Positions 23,031-36,419 of a DNA stretch of 64,000 nt are shown here, in pieces. The stretch's first letter is position 1. Every line of letters begins with the position of its first letter. The position numbers and the translations under genes were made by a program. The DNA is from Apiotrichum sp. Y4204 (Eukaryota > Basidiomycota > Tremellomycetes > Trichosporonales > Trichosporonaceae). The notes below the pieces were generated by a model, which saw only the letters and a program-made list of their open reading frames with translations, did no database searches and was not told the origin of the DNA. The stretch is taken from positions 434,001 to 498,000 of the forward strand of contig JAMYHL010000025.1 in the NCBI GenBank assembly GCA_025531455.1. The letters run 5' to 3'.

Positions 23031-23926
23031 CAGATGTGAGAGGCCGAGATGCGCGAGATGTAGAGATGCCATGTCGCCTTTCCATTCCAGCGCGTGTTCC
23101 TGTTCCTGTTCCACTCTACCATTCAAGTCTTTGGAATGCAGAGCAACGCGCTGATATTTTGTGAGGTGTATCAATTCTGTGATCCCAGCTGGAGAAACAA
23201 GTTCTACGATCGATCAGCAGCTCTGCCTATTCTCCGTCTTCAAGAGTACGAATCCTACTCCCCATCACTGTCCCAGGAACCCAGTATAGCCGCGGCGACA
23301 CAACACTCAGACATCAAAGCATCGACCAATCTCGCCCATTCCTGTTATTCATCATCATCATCAGTCAGTTGACCGGTGGGCTGCGGGAAAACTGGCCCGG
23401 CTCAACACTGGTTTATCCGCCGATCACCTCAGTCTTGGACGCATTCCGCGGGCCGAAAGGTGCACCGCGGCGTGATCGAGCTCAGTCCAGCTCGTGATCG
23501 GGCGGGACGCTCGCGCCATTCCCATCGGTCTGCTCGTTGGCGCGGACTTGTGTCCCCGAATATTGAATGTCGGGCCACCAGCCCAATGCCACCAAAGTGC
23601 CCGCATACCACGCGCCAACGATTAGCAGGCAGGTGGATGACGACCCACGGCTGCGTCATATTCCGTGCATTCCGTGTCGTCCACATCGTGGTGCACGTGT
23701 TGTGGAACCCCGCGGTCGACACGTGTTAGACCAGTGACTGGCCTGACTGGCCGCACGTCCGACTCTTTGAGACTCGGCAGCTTCAAGACCCCGCTTTGTA
23801 CGACGCTCCGGGGATAAGTTCAATAGACCAGAGTACATGTCAACTACAACCGGACGTCTAATAGTCATCCAATATTTTCCGCGCTCTACGGTGAAGCAAT
23901 ACTATCATTAAGGTCGCGAATAGCGG

Positions 23927-26718
23927 CTACCACGACTCCTCATCCTCCAGGCCCGAATCATCATCCCCGTCAGTGCCGCGGCCCGCGGCCCGACGGCCAA
24001 CGGAGCAGAGCATGGAGACCAGCTTCTGGCGTGCGTCGTCGAAGGCAATGACGTCCTCCTCCTCCTCCTCGTCGAGCCCAACAAAGGTGGCCTGGGTAAG
24101 GACCAGACGGAGACGCGACGCCTCCTTCTGGACACGCTGCGAAGCCTCCAGGCGTTCGAGACGGTTGCGAGTGCTGTTGGCCTTGGAGGATGAGAAGAGG
24201 AGATCGACAAAGCCAATGCACGCCATGGCAAGCTTGTCGATAGCCTGCGCGTTCGCCGGGACGAGCGAAGCAGCAGCGGGGGGAAGGGGGTTGGAGGAAC
24301 CAGGGTAAAGAAGCTCCAACATGGCGGACACACTCGAGAGTGATCCGCCAGCTCCCTGAACCTCTTCCGCAGCGAGGGCAGAGACGAGGACTGCCGGCTG
24401 CGAGTAACCAGAGAACAGGCCCCAGAGGCCGAGGAGAACAAGACTCAGTGCGTGAGATGAGCTGTGCTTGGGCATGTTATGCAGTACACCGCGGATCTCA
24501 CGGCCCAAGGACTTGAGCTCCGTGGGGAGATTGCTGCTCTGGACGTTGTGGAGCATCGACACAAGCGACGACGCGTCGCCGACGGAATTGACAAGGTGAA
24601 TGAAGAAGCGAGTGTACAGATCGTAGAGGTGGACAAGGTTGATCTGCTCGGCGATCGAGGCGATAGGCGCCGCGGTCGACGGAACGAGCTCGAGACTCCG
24701 AGACGCCTCCTCGAGGGGAAGCGCCAGGACGACAGCGAGAGGCGAGTCAGGCTCACATTTGGAACGAGCCTCGCTCCAAGACTGGCGGGCGGAAGAGTTA
24801 CGCGGTGCCAGAAGAGCATGGAGGGCAAGGCTGTACGGGTCGTTGGACGATTGACGGAGCTTGATACCCACGTGCCAACGGGCAAGAGCTGAGCAGTCCG
24901 TCACGCCTCCCACAAGACGAGCGGCGAGGTTGTTCCACTCGGGTGATGGTTTGGTCGGCGTGCCAAATACCAACTGAAGAAGGTCCTTGCCAAGGCCAGT
25001 AAGATTGCCTGCACCGGTCTTCTTCTCCTGGTATTTGCGGCTCACGCGCTCCAAGATTGGCGCAAGAATGGTCACAAACGCGAGCGCGAGGAGGATGCGG
25101 AAAGTCCAGTCGACAATCGTGTGTGCGTCGGGAACCAATACGGCAGGGAGTGCGCGTGCCAGAAGACGGGACGAGTGCTCCGCAGTGATGAGCGGCAGAC
25201 GACCAATGACCTGGTTACGCGACATGGGACCCGTGTAGACTTGTCCACTGGGCATGGCCTGCGGAGCCGACCTGAAAAGCTTTGTCGCAGACGGCATCAG
25301 AGAGAAGGAGACTGCAAAGGCAGCAAAGGCACGAACACCCGTGCTGACCTTGCTGTCGGCCTTCTTCTTCGTGGTGCGTGCACGTTTGCGCGTGGGTTGC
25401 ACCTCCTCCTCGTTGTCGTCAGAGTCCTGTTCGTCCGACGAGTCGATGTTGGCAGCAGCAGCGGCAGCAATAGCCTGAGCGGTGATGATAGCCTCGCGAC
25501 GGTCAAAGTCACTACGCCAGGCGTTCAGGTCCTCAACACCACCAACCTGCTGGCGCCAAGCCTCAAGCTCAGCAACCTTGCGTTGCAGAGTAGCGGTACG
25601 GCGCTGAAGAAGCTCGATGTACATCTTAGCTCCAATGAGAATGGTAGCCTTCGCACTGGCATTAGGGCGTGTAACCTCGCCGAGGCCATCGACCGTCCCG
25701 TCAGGAGCGCGGATGTCCGTGGTCTGCTTCTGCTCGTCGGAAGACGTGCCGTACAGAACGCGAAGAGCGGGAACGGAATCACGGAGATCTGCCTGCGCCT
25801 GCTGTACCTTCTGGCGATAGCGACGCTCGGTTTTGTTATGCTTGCCGACATTTACCGGCGGGGTCGTACTCGGTGTTTTACCATTCAGAGGCGCATTCGG
25901 AGCGCTTCGACGGGGTGCGGGCACAGGTGCAGAAACTGGAGCTGGAGCCGAAGCGGGGACTGGGGCAGGAGCGGCAACAGGCTTCTCCTTGTTCGCAACA
26001 GGTGCTGGGGGAACGCCAACTTCAGCTGTACTGTTAGCGATATGAACGACAAAAGGGACAAGAATGACTCACCTGGGTGAGGAGGCTGAACCTGACGTTG
26101 TTGAACCTGAGCGGGTGGGTAGACCGCGACCTGCGGTGGCATCCATGGTGGTGGGGCTTGGGCACCAGCCATGGTGAGACGCCACTGTTCGAGGATACCG
26201 TCAAAGGCCATAGGAGGGATCGCACCAAGGTTGGCCGAGAAGTTCATGACCATGTTGGGAACGGATGCCGACTGGTCCATGGGTGGCTTGCTGAGCTCAA
26301 AGGGCAGTGGCGAAGCAGGCTTCATCTCAAATGGAGAGGCGCCGTTAATCGAGTGCGCGTGCGTGGGCGGCAAGAGTTGATCCAGCCCGTTAACATCCGG
26401 CTTAACATCCTCGGGGAAGATAAGCATATCCAGCTCGTCCGTGCCAAAGCTGTTGTTGAACATGAACTCATCGGTGGCAAGAGACATGTTGGAGCGCGGG
26501 CTGTCACCCGAAGTATGGGACGAGAGGGAGGGATGAGTGAGATCGGCACTCCGGGGTGAGAGCGAGTTGGGGGAAAGGTACGACGAGTCCATGTTATCGA
26601 TGTCGAGGCCCGGGAACGAGAGCGACGGGGGGAAGAGAGCACTTGTCGGGGAGACAGAGGTGGACGCGTCGTCTCCTTCCTCGAATGTGAATATGTCAGA
26701 AGCCAGTACTGCGGACAT
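23927..26718 (-). CDS. SRE1: Sterol regulatory element-binding protein Sre1 (membrane bHLH)
   Basis: Membrane-bound transcription factor of the SREBP pathway; in tremellomycetes Sre1 controls ergosterol synthesis and low-oxygen growth after release from the ER. Exons 26718-26073 and 26025-23927 give 914 aa. The N-terminus is acidic and Ser-rich (activation domain). The bHLH (about 275-358) has HNKTERRYRQKVQQAQADL with the SREBP-specific Tyr, and a long loop before AKATILIGAKMYIELLQRR. Two membrane segments follow: VRAFAAFAVSFSLMPSATKL (about 445-465) and TFRILLALAFVTILAPILE (about 520-543), with a basic KRARTTKKK patch before the first. The remainder is a large helical cytosolic C-terminal domain, as in fungal Sre1. 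Earlier in-frame codons lack an ATG, so 26718 is the start. A CACGTG lies 766 bp upstream. Confidence 0.93.
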
Positions 26719-27840
26719 TGCAGCAATAGGGGCGAGGGCAAGTCGAGTACGAGGGAATGCTCTTGCTACGACGCGGAGCACCTGCGGAGCAGTGGCGGAA
26801 GAACGGGATTACTTGGCCGCAGTTGAACGAGTGAAACTGTTGCTGTATTCAACGCCGACGGTGAACCGGATGGCGACGAGGACCCGGTGCGCGTTGCAAA
26901 ACGAGAGGGGGAGGCTGCAGAGGACGAAGAAAGCGGATCAAGTGATAGTAAATAGCTGGCTGTCGGTGAAGTGGTGATGTGATGAACGAAGTGAGACTGG
27001 GCAGCGGCAGTAACGACGGGCAGCTACAGCTTATCGCAATCTCGAGGTGGGTTGATGTTGTAGAATGTCGAAAAGACCCGACAGAGAGCAAAAGAGAGCA
27101 AAAGGAAAGGTCTTGTTACGATTGTCGAAGTGCGCGTAGTCGTTGCATTGTGCGCATTGCATTCCATACACACACACACTACGAATGCATTTGCATCGTT
27201 CCATCCCTCCACACCTCCACTGGTTACCCTGTCCGATGGCTCCTGGCTCTGGCCTGGCTGGCCTGGCTGGCAGTGGCAAAGGCACACACGCCACCCACCT
27301 TGCACACAAAAAAAGTGAAAAACATCGTGCCATCCATCGTCCCACCTTTCATGGCCGGCCTCCGGGTGGTCGAACGATGGCACAGCACAGCCTGGACAGC
27401 TGGACGCGCTGGGTGCACATGAATTCCTAGAGGCACAAGGCACGGCGCCCAAGGCAATGAGGGAATAGCGGGACCAGAATTACCACGTGAATCGAGTGCA
27501 ATGAAGGCTCACGGACACCGACCCCAAGTCCGCTATCTTGAGAACTCGGGACGATGATGAATGCAGCGAAACGCCAGAGGTGGGAGCCGACCGTGTTCAT
27601 CCGCGGTATGGTGCGGATCGTAATTGTCGTCTCATTCTGATGTATCGTCGCATCAATCACCAAGACTTAGAGAGATTCGGGCCAGCTCGGAGCGCAACAA
27701 TGAGTCTGGGGGCTTTTCTTGAGAATCAGTGACTCGAGTACGGAGCCTATATTGTTCTAGTCAAGTGTTGCCACTTATCAGCATCTAAATGGCATTGTCT
27801 CTTCTCGGACTTGATCCTTGATGCTATGCATGCCGTGCGA
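26719..27840. promoter_or_regulatory. SRE1 upstream region / CWC27 3' flank
   Basis: 1.1 kb between tandem minus-strand genes. It has a CACGTG at 27484-27489, a short CA repeat near 27170 and CTGGCCTGG repeats near 27250. No gene is seen. Confidence 0.45.
27484..27489. promoter_or_regulatory. E-box (CACGTG) upstream of SRE1
   Basis: A single CACGTG in the context ACCACGTGAATC, 766 bp before the SRE1 ATG. bHLH factors, including SREBPs, can bind E-boxes, so autoregulation is conceivable but not shown. Confidence 0.25.
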
Positions 27841-29806
27841 TCACCTCTGCGCACGCTTGGCCTTCTTTCTCTCCCTCTCCTTCTCTTCGTCGGCCGCTAG
27901 CTCACGTGCTTTGGCTCGAGGATCAATGACCTGTGGGCCGTTAGTTTCCGCAGTTCGGGTCTCTGCGACTCACAGTGTATTCATCCTCTGCTCTCCTCGT
28001 TTCGTCAGAGACTTCATGAGCAAACTTGAGAGCGTGCCGCATCCACGCAACATCATCGTCCACCTCGACGCCATCCAGGCCTGCACCGCCTTCGATCTCG
28101 CCGTCATCTGCGCCAGCCTGATCTTCATCATCGTCATCAGCTTGGAGAACCTTCTTGCTGAACATGTCGAGATCGCGCATGAGATCGTCATCGTCATCGC
28201 GGCGGCCTTTTCGGCTGCGGCGAGTGGCGGCACGTCCTCGACCCTTCGAGTACTTGGCAAGCTCTTGCTCCAGAACAGAGGGACCCTTCCTTCGTCTTGC
28301 CCTGGTGCTGGACGTATCCGAGTCAGAGTCAGAGTCTTCCCCTCTGCGCTTCTTGAGCATGCGGAGGTCTTCCTCCATGCGTTGGATATCCGCCTTGCGA
28401 GATTCACTGTGGCTGTCAGAGCATGATCCATTATTTGTATGTCACTCACGTGTCACCCATCTTTCGCCGCTCATGTTCGGCACGAATGGCCTTCAGGTCG
28501 ACAGCCTTGCAGTTTAGTACACATTTCAGCATGATCTCTCACCTTTCGCTCCTCGACGGATTTGCTGGGTACCTGTTCGGCGGCACGCGCTTCAGCTGCC
28601 TCCTTCTCCCTCTCCTCTGCTTTGCGTTTCTTCTTTTCCTCCTTGGTCTCCACAGACACCACTAGGCAGTGTTAGCACATTCCAACCAAGTGAACCCACA
28701 GTCTGGTCGTCCCATGTCCTTCTTTGGCACTGTGACCTCCGATTCCGCAATCTCCTCCGCTTCCCCAAACGACAACAATGCGGTATTTCTGTCAATGAGC
28801 AAACGCCATACTCTCTCGACCTACTTTTTCGCCTTGGCCCGTTTCTCACGCTTCTCAGACTCCTTCTTCGCTTCCAGACGAGCTTGAACCTGGGCACGTT
28901 TCTCTGAGGCCGTAATGCGAGGAACAATATCGGGGAAGGGGTTCTCAATAATACGAATGCCACGAATTTTTGGAGGACTTGGGCGTGTGAGCCTGGATTA
29001 TCCACGATCAGAGGCACGATCGCCACTCACACTAGGGGCTTCTCCTCAGCGTCAACATCCAGATTACTGATATTCAACACATCTGGGCAAGTTAGTATGA
29101 CTTCAAGATCACTTGACGCACTGTAATAAGTAGATCCTTGAATACGTCCAAACAGTGTATGTCTCCCGGTAAGCTCCTCCGTTTTGTCGAGAGTGATGAA
29201 CCACTGCGAGTTGTTGGTATGTCTCTTGCTGTTGTTCGCCATTCCAACCAGACCTCGACTAAAGGTCAGCGAACGAGGTTCTGCAACGAAACTCACCGGT
29301 TGAACTTCAGGCGACTGTGAATTTCATCGCTAAAGGGCTCGCCGTAGATGCTCTCTCCGCCCATACCTGTCCCGGTAGGGTCACCGGTCTGGATGATGAA
29401 GCCCTTTACAATGCGATGGAAGATAATACCATCATAGTAGCCTGGTTCGATCAGTAACCGCAGTAAGATAAAGACACACCTTCCATCGCCAGCTGAATAA
29501 AGTTGCGAACCGCCTTGGGCGCTTCCTTCCCCCATAGCTCGATCTTGTAGAAGTCAGGTATTGAACAAGATGAATGACCGCGAAAAAGCAGATCAACTTA
29601 CTTCAATCTCTCCAGCAGTGGTGTCGACGACGACCTTGCCGTTTGGAATCGGCTGTGAACAACGTTAATACCTCCACAGGAGAGAAGATTGATCGGACTC
29701 TCAGAAGCAGACTCCACCTACCTCGGTCGCGTAACTAGGATGTGTTAGCTACGAATGCGAGCATGTTCGGCCCCCAAGGCACAAGCTCAACTTACAGGTT
29801 GGACAT
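27841..29806 (-). CDS. CWC27: Spliceosome-associated cyclophilin Cwc27
   Basis: Peptidyl-prolyl isomerase-fold protein of the activated spliceosome, nuclear. Thirteen exons close to 475 aa: 29806-29796, 29734-29722, 29652-29602, 29543-29480, 29441-29297, 29258-29122, 29082-29031, 28992-28825, 28788-28700, 28661-28543, 28505-28450, 28406-27974, 27930-27841. The cyclophilin domain (about 1-165) shows [40 protein letters not shown] and [20 protein letters not shown]. Family members often lack catalytic Arg/Trp residues. Then come the Cwc27 linker ([26 protein letters not shown]), long Lys/Glu-rich helices, an acidic stretch and the conserved ending [13 protein letters not shown]. Exons 1 and 2 have 11 and 13 nt. 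Divergent from VPS74. Confidence 0.95.
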
Positions 29807-30730
29807 ACTTCCGTGTCTGCTTGGGGATGTGATAGATTGACAGAAGATAGAAAGGATGGCAAGGTCACACGCAGCGAGTTGTGCTTGGTGTAGGTGACGA
29901 CAGTGACGGCCCGTTGCCGATTGATGACTTTTGTTGATCCCATTTCAACCTCCACCTTGCACTGTACGCGAGATTCTCTCGATATCGAGATCTCGAGATC
30001 GCCTGGCGCGCCTGGGCAGCACCTCCTCGCGTGCCACACGCGGCGTTTCCCTCTGGCTGGTGCGCTGGTATCTGGCGCTATCTGGCGAGATAATAATGAT
30101 ACTCCTGTTTTAAATCAGGACTATGGCCATTAGCATTAAACTATTAGCCTTCTATTTGTTTATTTACGGAGTCCATTGTACAATTGTACACCTCCACCTC
30201 CACCGGAAACGACATTCCCAGCCACAGAGCCACAGGGCACCAGCACCAAGGTACCACAGAGTCTACAAGCAACAGCTGACGCTGTTCAATTGGTGTGCTG
30301 TAACCTCTTACGTATTCAAAACCCAAGGTCCATCTCCATCCTTGCCCCTGCACGCTGTCCGACCCCACACCGCCACGATCACGAACACCACCACTGCCAC
30401 CACTGCCACCACCACCACTACCACGAGAACCGATTTCTGACATCCACATCCACCGACAACGCTCCTTTAGCTCTTTTTCCACCTTACTCGCACGCGTACA
30501 TCCCCGCACACCCACGCCGCTCGCTTTGTGCTCTTTTCTCTCATTCTTTCTCTCGTTCTCGCATCAACTCGTTCAAAACCGTGGGGGCTTACCGTTGCCC
30601 TTTGACTCGTTCCCCTTCTATCATTTGACCCGAGAGCATTGCTTTACGGGTCCACTAAGCGTGAAATCATCGACTCGGACACTTCGGCCTCAGCCACATC
30701 GCCCTTTGCTAAGTCCTTCATCGCGCTCTC
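29807..30730. promoter_or_regulatory. Divergent CWC27/VPS74 intergenic region
   Basis: About 0.92 kb. It contains an AT-rich part near 30090-30180, a CCACCACTG repeat tract near 30380-30425 and a pyrimidine-rich leader before the VPS74 ATG. No further gene is seen. Confidence 0.5.
30380..30425. repeat. CCA/ACC-rich simple repeat
   Basis: Imperfect trinucleotide repeats of the CCACCACTG type upstream of VPS74. Confidence 0.7.
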
Positions 30731-32213
30731 ATGTCCGAAGGTCTCACGCGCCGCCGTGGAGGAGGAGCGGCTACCGGTCGTAGCTCAGGCGACGAGCTGG
30801 TTCCCAACAATGCAGGCGGAGGATCGTCGTCGCGCCCGGATTCTCGCCTCGCAAACTCTAGTGGAGCCGTCGAGGGTCGCAACAAGATTGCGTTCGATCC
30901 ACGCGACTTCAATGACGACAATGAGACCAAGACGAATCCTCGGTTGACCCTCATGGAGGAGGTGCTGCTCCTTGGCCTCAAGGACAAGGCTGTGAGTTTT
31001 GACTTTGCTACTTGATTCATGCGTGTCACGCGCTGCGTAGTTTGCACGGCACAAGGCTTGTTCAATCCCGCTCTTCAACGTTCCCCACGCGTCGGAGCAT
31101 CCTCGTTGCACCCTTTGGTTCATGGTCATCTAACTTGCATAGGGCTACCTCTCGTTCTGGAACGACAACATCTCGTACGCGCTCCGTGGCTGTATCCTCA
31201 TCGAGCTCGCCCTCAGGCGACGCATTGCTATGGTTCGCGACCCATCTCGGCGCAGGCTGGCGTTGGCGGACCGCCTCATAGAGGTTATTGACGACCGCCA
31301 AACTGGAGAGACTATTCTGGACGAGGCGCTCAAGATGATCAAGAGCAGTGAGAAGTACGGTGTCGGCGCATGGGTGGATCTCATGAGCGGTACGTCAACC
31401 AAACTAAGAATTGTTCCCCATCCGTCTAACAAATCTCAGGCGAGACTTGGAACGTCATGAAGATAGGTTACCAGTTGAAGCAGGTTCGCGAACGTCTGGC
31501 CAAGGGCCTTGTGGACAAGGGCGTGCTGCGCACAGAGAAGCGCAACTTCCTCCTCTTCGACATGGCCACCCACCCTATCGCTGATATGAACGCGAAGGAG
31601 GATGTTCTGCGTCGCTGCCTGTCCCTTCTGACAGCTCGCACGGCTGCGATTCCTGCCCAGGCCCTGCACAAGGAAGGTGTCCAGTACCGCTACATGCGTG
31701 CGGTCTGTCTGGTGTGTGCTGGTGAGTCTCTAGCTCTTGCGCGTCACATTTTTTCAAGTCTGGTTAACTAATGGAAGCGTATGCGTCCAGCGTGCTGGAG
31801 AACGCCCTTCAGCGCCTGTCGTATGACTCGCGCGAGGCCGCATTCGTCCGCTGTGACGAAATCCTCGCCGAGTTCTCGACGTGGCCCTTTGGTATTGGCA
31901 CGTCATCTCAGGCCGGTCCCGTCACCGTCGGCGGCGGGTCCAAGCGTCGCGAAGGAGGGAGCGGCCTTGGTCGCGAGAGCGTCCAAGAGCTCGTTAGGGA
32001 GGTTCGGAAGGAGATGGCAGCAGGCAACAGCGGCGCCGGCACGGGCGGTGCCTCGGAGGATCAGGAAGAGCTGTGCTTTGAGGTCGTGGCGACGGTCCTC
32101 GAAATCTTTGGGCGCATGGACAGCCTTGTGAGTTGCGATTGAACATCATTGGTGGCGTCCCGGACGCGCCCGATTTGTTTGTTTGGGTCAGTCAGCTAAT
32201 TTTTCAGCTCTAA
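30731..32213 (+). CDS. VPS74: Golgi PI4P-binding adaptor Vps74/GOLPH3
   Basis: Peripheral Golgi protein that binds PI4P and retains glycosyltransferases by COPI sorting. Exons 30731-30991, 31143-31389, 31440-31721, 31778-32127 and 32208-32213 give 381 aa. A disordered basic head precedes the GOLPH3 domain, with LTLMEEVLLLGLKDKAGYLS, ALRGCILIELALRRRIAM, SGETWNVMKIGYQLKQVRER and RLAKGLVDKGVLRTEKRNFL. Residues 290-335 are a Gly/Ser/Arg-rich insert in the C-terminal part. The last exon encodes only Leu and the stop; its acceptor TTTTTCAG has a good branch (GCTAAT). If that intron is retained, the protein ends SLVSCD at 32142 instead of SLL. Either end is possible. Confidence 0.92.
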
Positions 32214-34003
32214 GTAACGACCACCTCCACAGCTGGTGCAGCTACAGCAACGACACTATGTCGGGGCGTATAGACTTTCTTTTGTTCAATGGCGGCTCGA
32301 ATTGGCTATTCAGCATGTGCGTAGGTATGAAAGCGTAACCCATCTACATCATTCAGTTTCCCGCAGCCTTCACAGACTGTCGGTTTGCTCCGTCTCCTCG
32401 CAGCGCGTCAAAATACTTACCACCACTACTAATGTCAACGCTGGACATTGACATTTGAGAGAGGGACCACATATCCCGCACCTGGTACCGGTTGCTCGAT
32501 TGACATGTCGCTCAATTGACAACGACAAAGAACTCTAAGCACTCACCATCTCTCTGACCAATGCAAACTCGTCCAAATTCTGTTATCCGGCTCAGTGTTA
32601 AGACCGTAACACTACCATGGATCGGCGACCAAGTGGATTGAAACGTCACAGTTTCTGTTTACAGTCGATAACTTCCTGCAATCGGCATCTTGCAAGATGG
32701 TTGAAATGGGTCATAGAAGTTCTTGCAACCTCAGTCTGTGAGAAAACGTCAAAACCTCCCGGCCAGTCACTCTCATGAATCACTTGGTGGACTGACTTGA
32801 CGACGCAGGTTTGCGAGTCCACGGCCAATGCACTATGCGCGTAGTAGCTTGTGCGTCTTAGCCTGCGCATCTTAGCTTGGATACCCCCCCTTGTCAGCAC
32901 TTTACGCGGGATCCGCCCTTGTCAGTTGGAAATTCGTTGAGATGTGGTTGTGAGACAACACTCGGCATACGTCTTCACCAGGTATGCCGGTCACCACACC
33001 TTCATTCAAATTTTATCCATTTGAATGTCATCAGGTTGAATGCGTGGATTCTGGACTTTGAATGTTGGGGAAAATAGCTCCCTGCGAGCCCATGCCCATC
33101 GCTGTCTTCGCTCGTCGCGGCATGTCCTGCCGTACGCAAGGCAACACGATCCTCCCTCGTTCTCCACTCTCCAACATCCTGACCTCCAGCATTCCTCTTC
33201 CGGACGTCATATACTCGCAGAAGACTTACCGTCATGAGCCAACATCAGCATACCGCACCATCGCTAGCGGCGGGCTGCAGTTTATAATTGCTGCCAGCCT
33301 CAAATAAGCTGTGGCGCTGTAGCAAGTCGCATCAATCAGTTGGATTGGATTATCCGCGCTGCGGAATAAGAAGTCAGGGGTGGTTTAGCCTATATCAAGC
33401 CCGCAAAGCCACCATGTCACCACCTCGCTGCCCACACTTTGTGCGCTAGGGAGAGGCGCCACCACCCGGATGCGGGTGCAATTAGCACCAGCCCTAGTTG
33501 GCAAAGACTCTGTCCAGTGGGCCCGGGCAGGCATGCTTGAAGCTTGACAGCTGTGGATCTGGGACATGCATCTGTGATCACGAGCTCAGCTTGACTCCAA
33601 GTCGCTATGGACGCCATGTAAAGCAATATACCGAGGGGACGTTCTGGGCCACTAACGTCTAACCGCGGCAGGGGCGTCAGGCGTCGGGGACGCCATGAGC
33701 GCCATCGATCACCGATCAGACTCGCTCCTGGCAGGGCCAGCAAGGTCGGGGCCATACTACGGGCCCACAGGTCCAGCCAGGTGCTCCCGATACACGCCCA
33801 CTCCACATATGCACATACCAAGATGGCCCATGTGGAGCGACGCCTGCGCGCTTGCAAGCTGCGCCGACTGCGCCACGCCGCCCAGCCATTCGTTCCGCGA
33901 TCCAGAATCCGCGGCCATGTGGTCGCAACTCGACGGAGATGCTCTTCATTGCCACTTCCCAGATGTTCTGGATATGTCTGTAATTCTGTAACGAGCCTGC
34001 CCC

Positions 34004-34035
34004 TATCTGTATCTACATCGGTATCTGTATCTACA
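34004..34035. repeat. 14-bp direct repeat TATCTGTATCTACA x2
   Basis: Two exact copies (34004-34017 and 34022-34035) separated by 4 bp, in the gene-poor stretch. Confidence 0.8.
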
Positions 34036-36419
34036 GATCCCCGAACTTGATGTTCAGGTACGATGCGTCCAAGGGCCACCACCACCTGACTGTTTCGGGG
34101 TGCGTACACATGTAAGGACCTGTGCGTTACTGTCGGTAAAACGAGGTTCGGCCTACTGGTCGCCGGCTCTGGCGCCATGCCCGCGATGGCGACCGCCGCC
34201 GTCGTCGGCGACCGTACATGTCGAGCACAGTCAAATTTCTCCTCTCACCATCTCTGAGGAGTTGAGTAGCAAAGGGGAAGACAGGGAGCAGGATTAGAAT
34301 TGTACATGGCGGATGTGCTCCATCGAGATCGCTTACGAGAACAGGAGTGCTAAGGGCGGTGGAGCAGTCGTGAAGCCTGGATCAAGATCGGTACAGTACT
34401 GGAGGCTTTGTGGAGCGGGAGGGCTTTCCACTAGATCCATAAGACACTATGCTTGTCACATGCCAGCGACCCTCTCGACGCGAGCGAAGGTGGCGAGTCT
34501 GGCCGCCACCTCTGCATCCCATGTCCACTTCCTAGTCGCCGTGGGGCTATACGTACATGTACAGTACGTCGTCAAGGCTTCAGGTCCACTCATCCGGCCA
34601 TCGGACCATGGTGTGGGATATGCAGTGCACACATGACCAACGCCATCTTCATTGTTCTGCAACCGTCACAATAGATGGACGGAGAGATACAGGACAATGA
34701 TGATGCATGGTGCGCTGGGCTGAGGCCAAAAATTGACGCGCGCAACGCTCCACAAAGACATCATCGCGACCCCACAATCCAGCCAGTGCAGGCATGCTAC
34801 TAGCCACTCGCCACCGACCACTGGGGAAGCGAGGTGGAGCTTGTCTGGGAACGTTATAGTTTGTGGTATCGCAGACGAGTGCGTAATCCCCGAGTACCGT
34901 ATTCCTGTGGCTGCGGGGTTCCTAGGCCGGTGCGAGCCGAACGAACGAACTTTCGTTCACGGCACCCGGGCTTGCGTATCCTCGAGCTTCAGAGAGAGAC
35001 AACGAGAAAAAAAGCCGTGCCCGGGCCGCGCGTCTGGAAGATCGCGCATCACGCGCATGAGCATGCGACGAAGTCAACCTGAGCAGCTGAGACCACGCTA
35101 ACCACGTACAGGCGCCAGTACACCACTTATTGGGAGGTACAATGCATAGGTAGGTAGGAACGCCCTATCGCGACATGCTTCACACGATCCCACAAAGGAG
35201 ATGGGGAAAGCTGAGCTAGGCGAGCAGCGGCCACAATCGTGAACTAAGCATTCGACTGGAACTTGATGTTGACCACGGCACCCGGCATCCCAGCTAGGAT
35301 GCAACACGCGCGCACCATGCTTTCCGGCCTTTTTCTCTGTGGTGTCCAAACGAGGTATATGCCCTGTTGATTCCTGTGCTGTGGGGCGGAATGGCCGTTT
35401 GCGACTGTTTGACCGAGTGTGTTGACCGGCGACCGGCGACTGGCGAGGAACGGGTTCCCGGCTCCGGAGCGCGGAACAAAAGCCACAGTGGACGAGAAAG
35501 TGGGTACAGTACACGCTCAATGCCCCGATCAAGCAAGTGCCTCGCTATGGAACTGATTCCTAGATCCTGAACCTTCGCGGCATTGCCACCGACGAGTACG
35601 AGAGAGATCGGATCGCGTCAACCCAGTAGTACACCGTGCCGTGAGTGCCTGGATTGCTGTCTAACTGTATAAAGCGGTAACGTGCGTCAACGGAGCAAGG
35701 TCGGCGAACCGGAGTGGGGGCGCGGGGAAGAATAAAGTAGAGTGGTATGGACGGCATCTCAGCGCGACCCGTACAACAACAGCCTTTGGGGGCACCACCG
35801 CCGCGCCTAACAAAACTCTCCGGCCGGCCGCCCCTCACACCGTGCCGTGCCGTGTTGCCGTACAGCCATGACTTAGCTATGACAGCGAGGATTTCGTGAT
35901 GTTACCATTCCAAAGGATCTCTGCATGTTGCCATGGGCCAACCACCCTCGGCGAGGGCTTAAGGGATTGGCTCTAGCGATGGGATGCGATTGCATGGATC
36001 CCATCCATCGCACAGGGACAGAGAGATAGGGAGAATTTCTGGGGAGTACGCAGCCCCCCCCGGTCGCGGTGGGTATCCAACCGGTTGGTACCTATGCCTG
36101 GAGCGTGACACCCATGTCTCCGCTGTTGTTCTGTCGTCTGGCATCCTGTCGTCTGGTCGTTCAGGAGATCCACATGGCCTTATTATGCCGGGTTGGGTGA
36201 GAGTGTTCATGCTCAACAGCTCAGTGGAGGATCCGTAGATCGGTGGTAGTAACCGGGCCCTACGGGGTCCCTTGAACGGATGCACCCGCGAGCACTCCCA
36301 GGATCCCAGCCAGGACAATGTATAAGGTCAAAGAGGGCCGACAAGCGAGGAACCAGGCACTGTTCGCTCGAAGACTGCTCATTCTTGTCTCTGAACCCCC
36401 CTCTCGCTCAGGAGCTCAT

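Larger units (their letters stand above)
21468..23926. other. Intergenic desert between arrestin and SRE1
   Basis: About 2.46 kb. It holds three exact GTGGAACA copies (21947-21970), a 12-bp inverted repeat (22999-23030) and two CACGTG sites (23694-23699, 23720-23725). A 244-codon open plus-strand frame (22161-22895) begins without ATG behind a pyrimidine-rich stretch ending TTACCTTAG. It may include an exon, for instance AELGADLSAEVVRLFQKS, but I could not build a gene. Confidence 0.4.

Noticed and set aside
33417..34178. 253-codon minus-strand ORF from a true ATG
   Set aside because: Trp/Arg-rich composition, no motif, no splice support and short repeats inside; most likely chance in GC-rich DNA.
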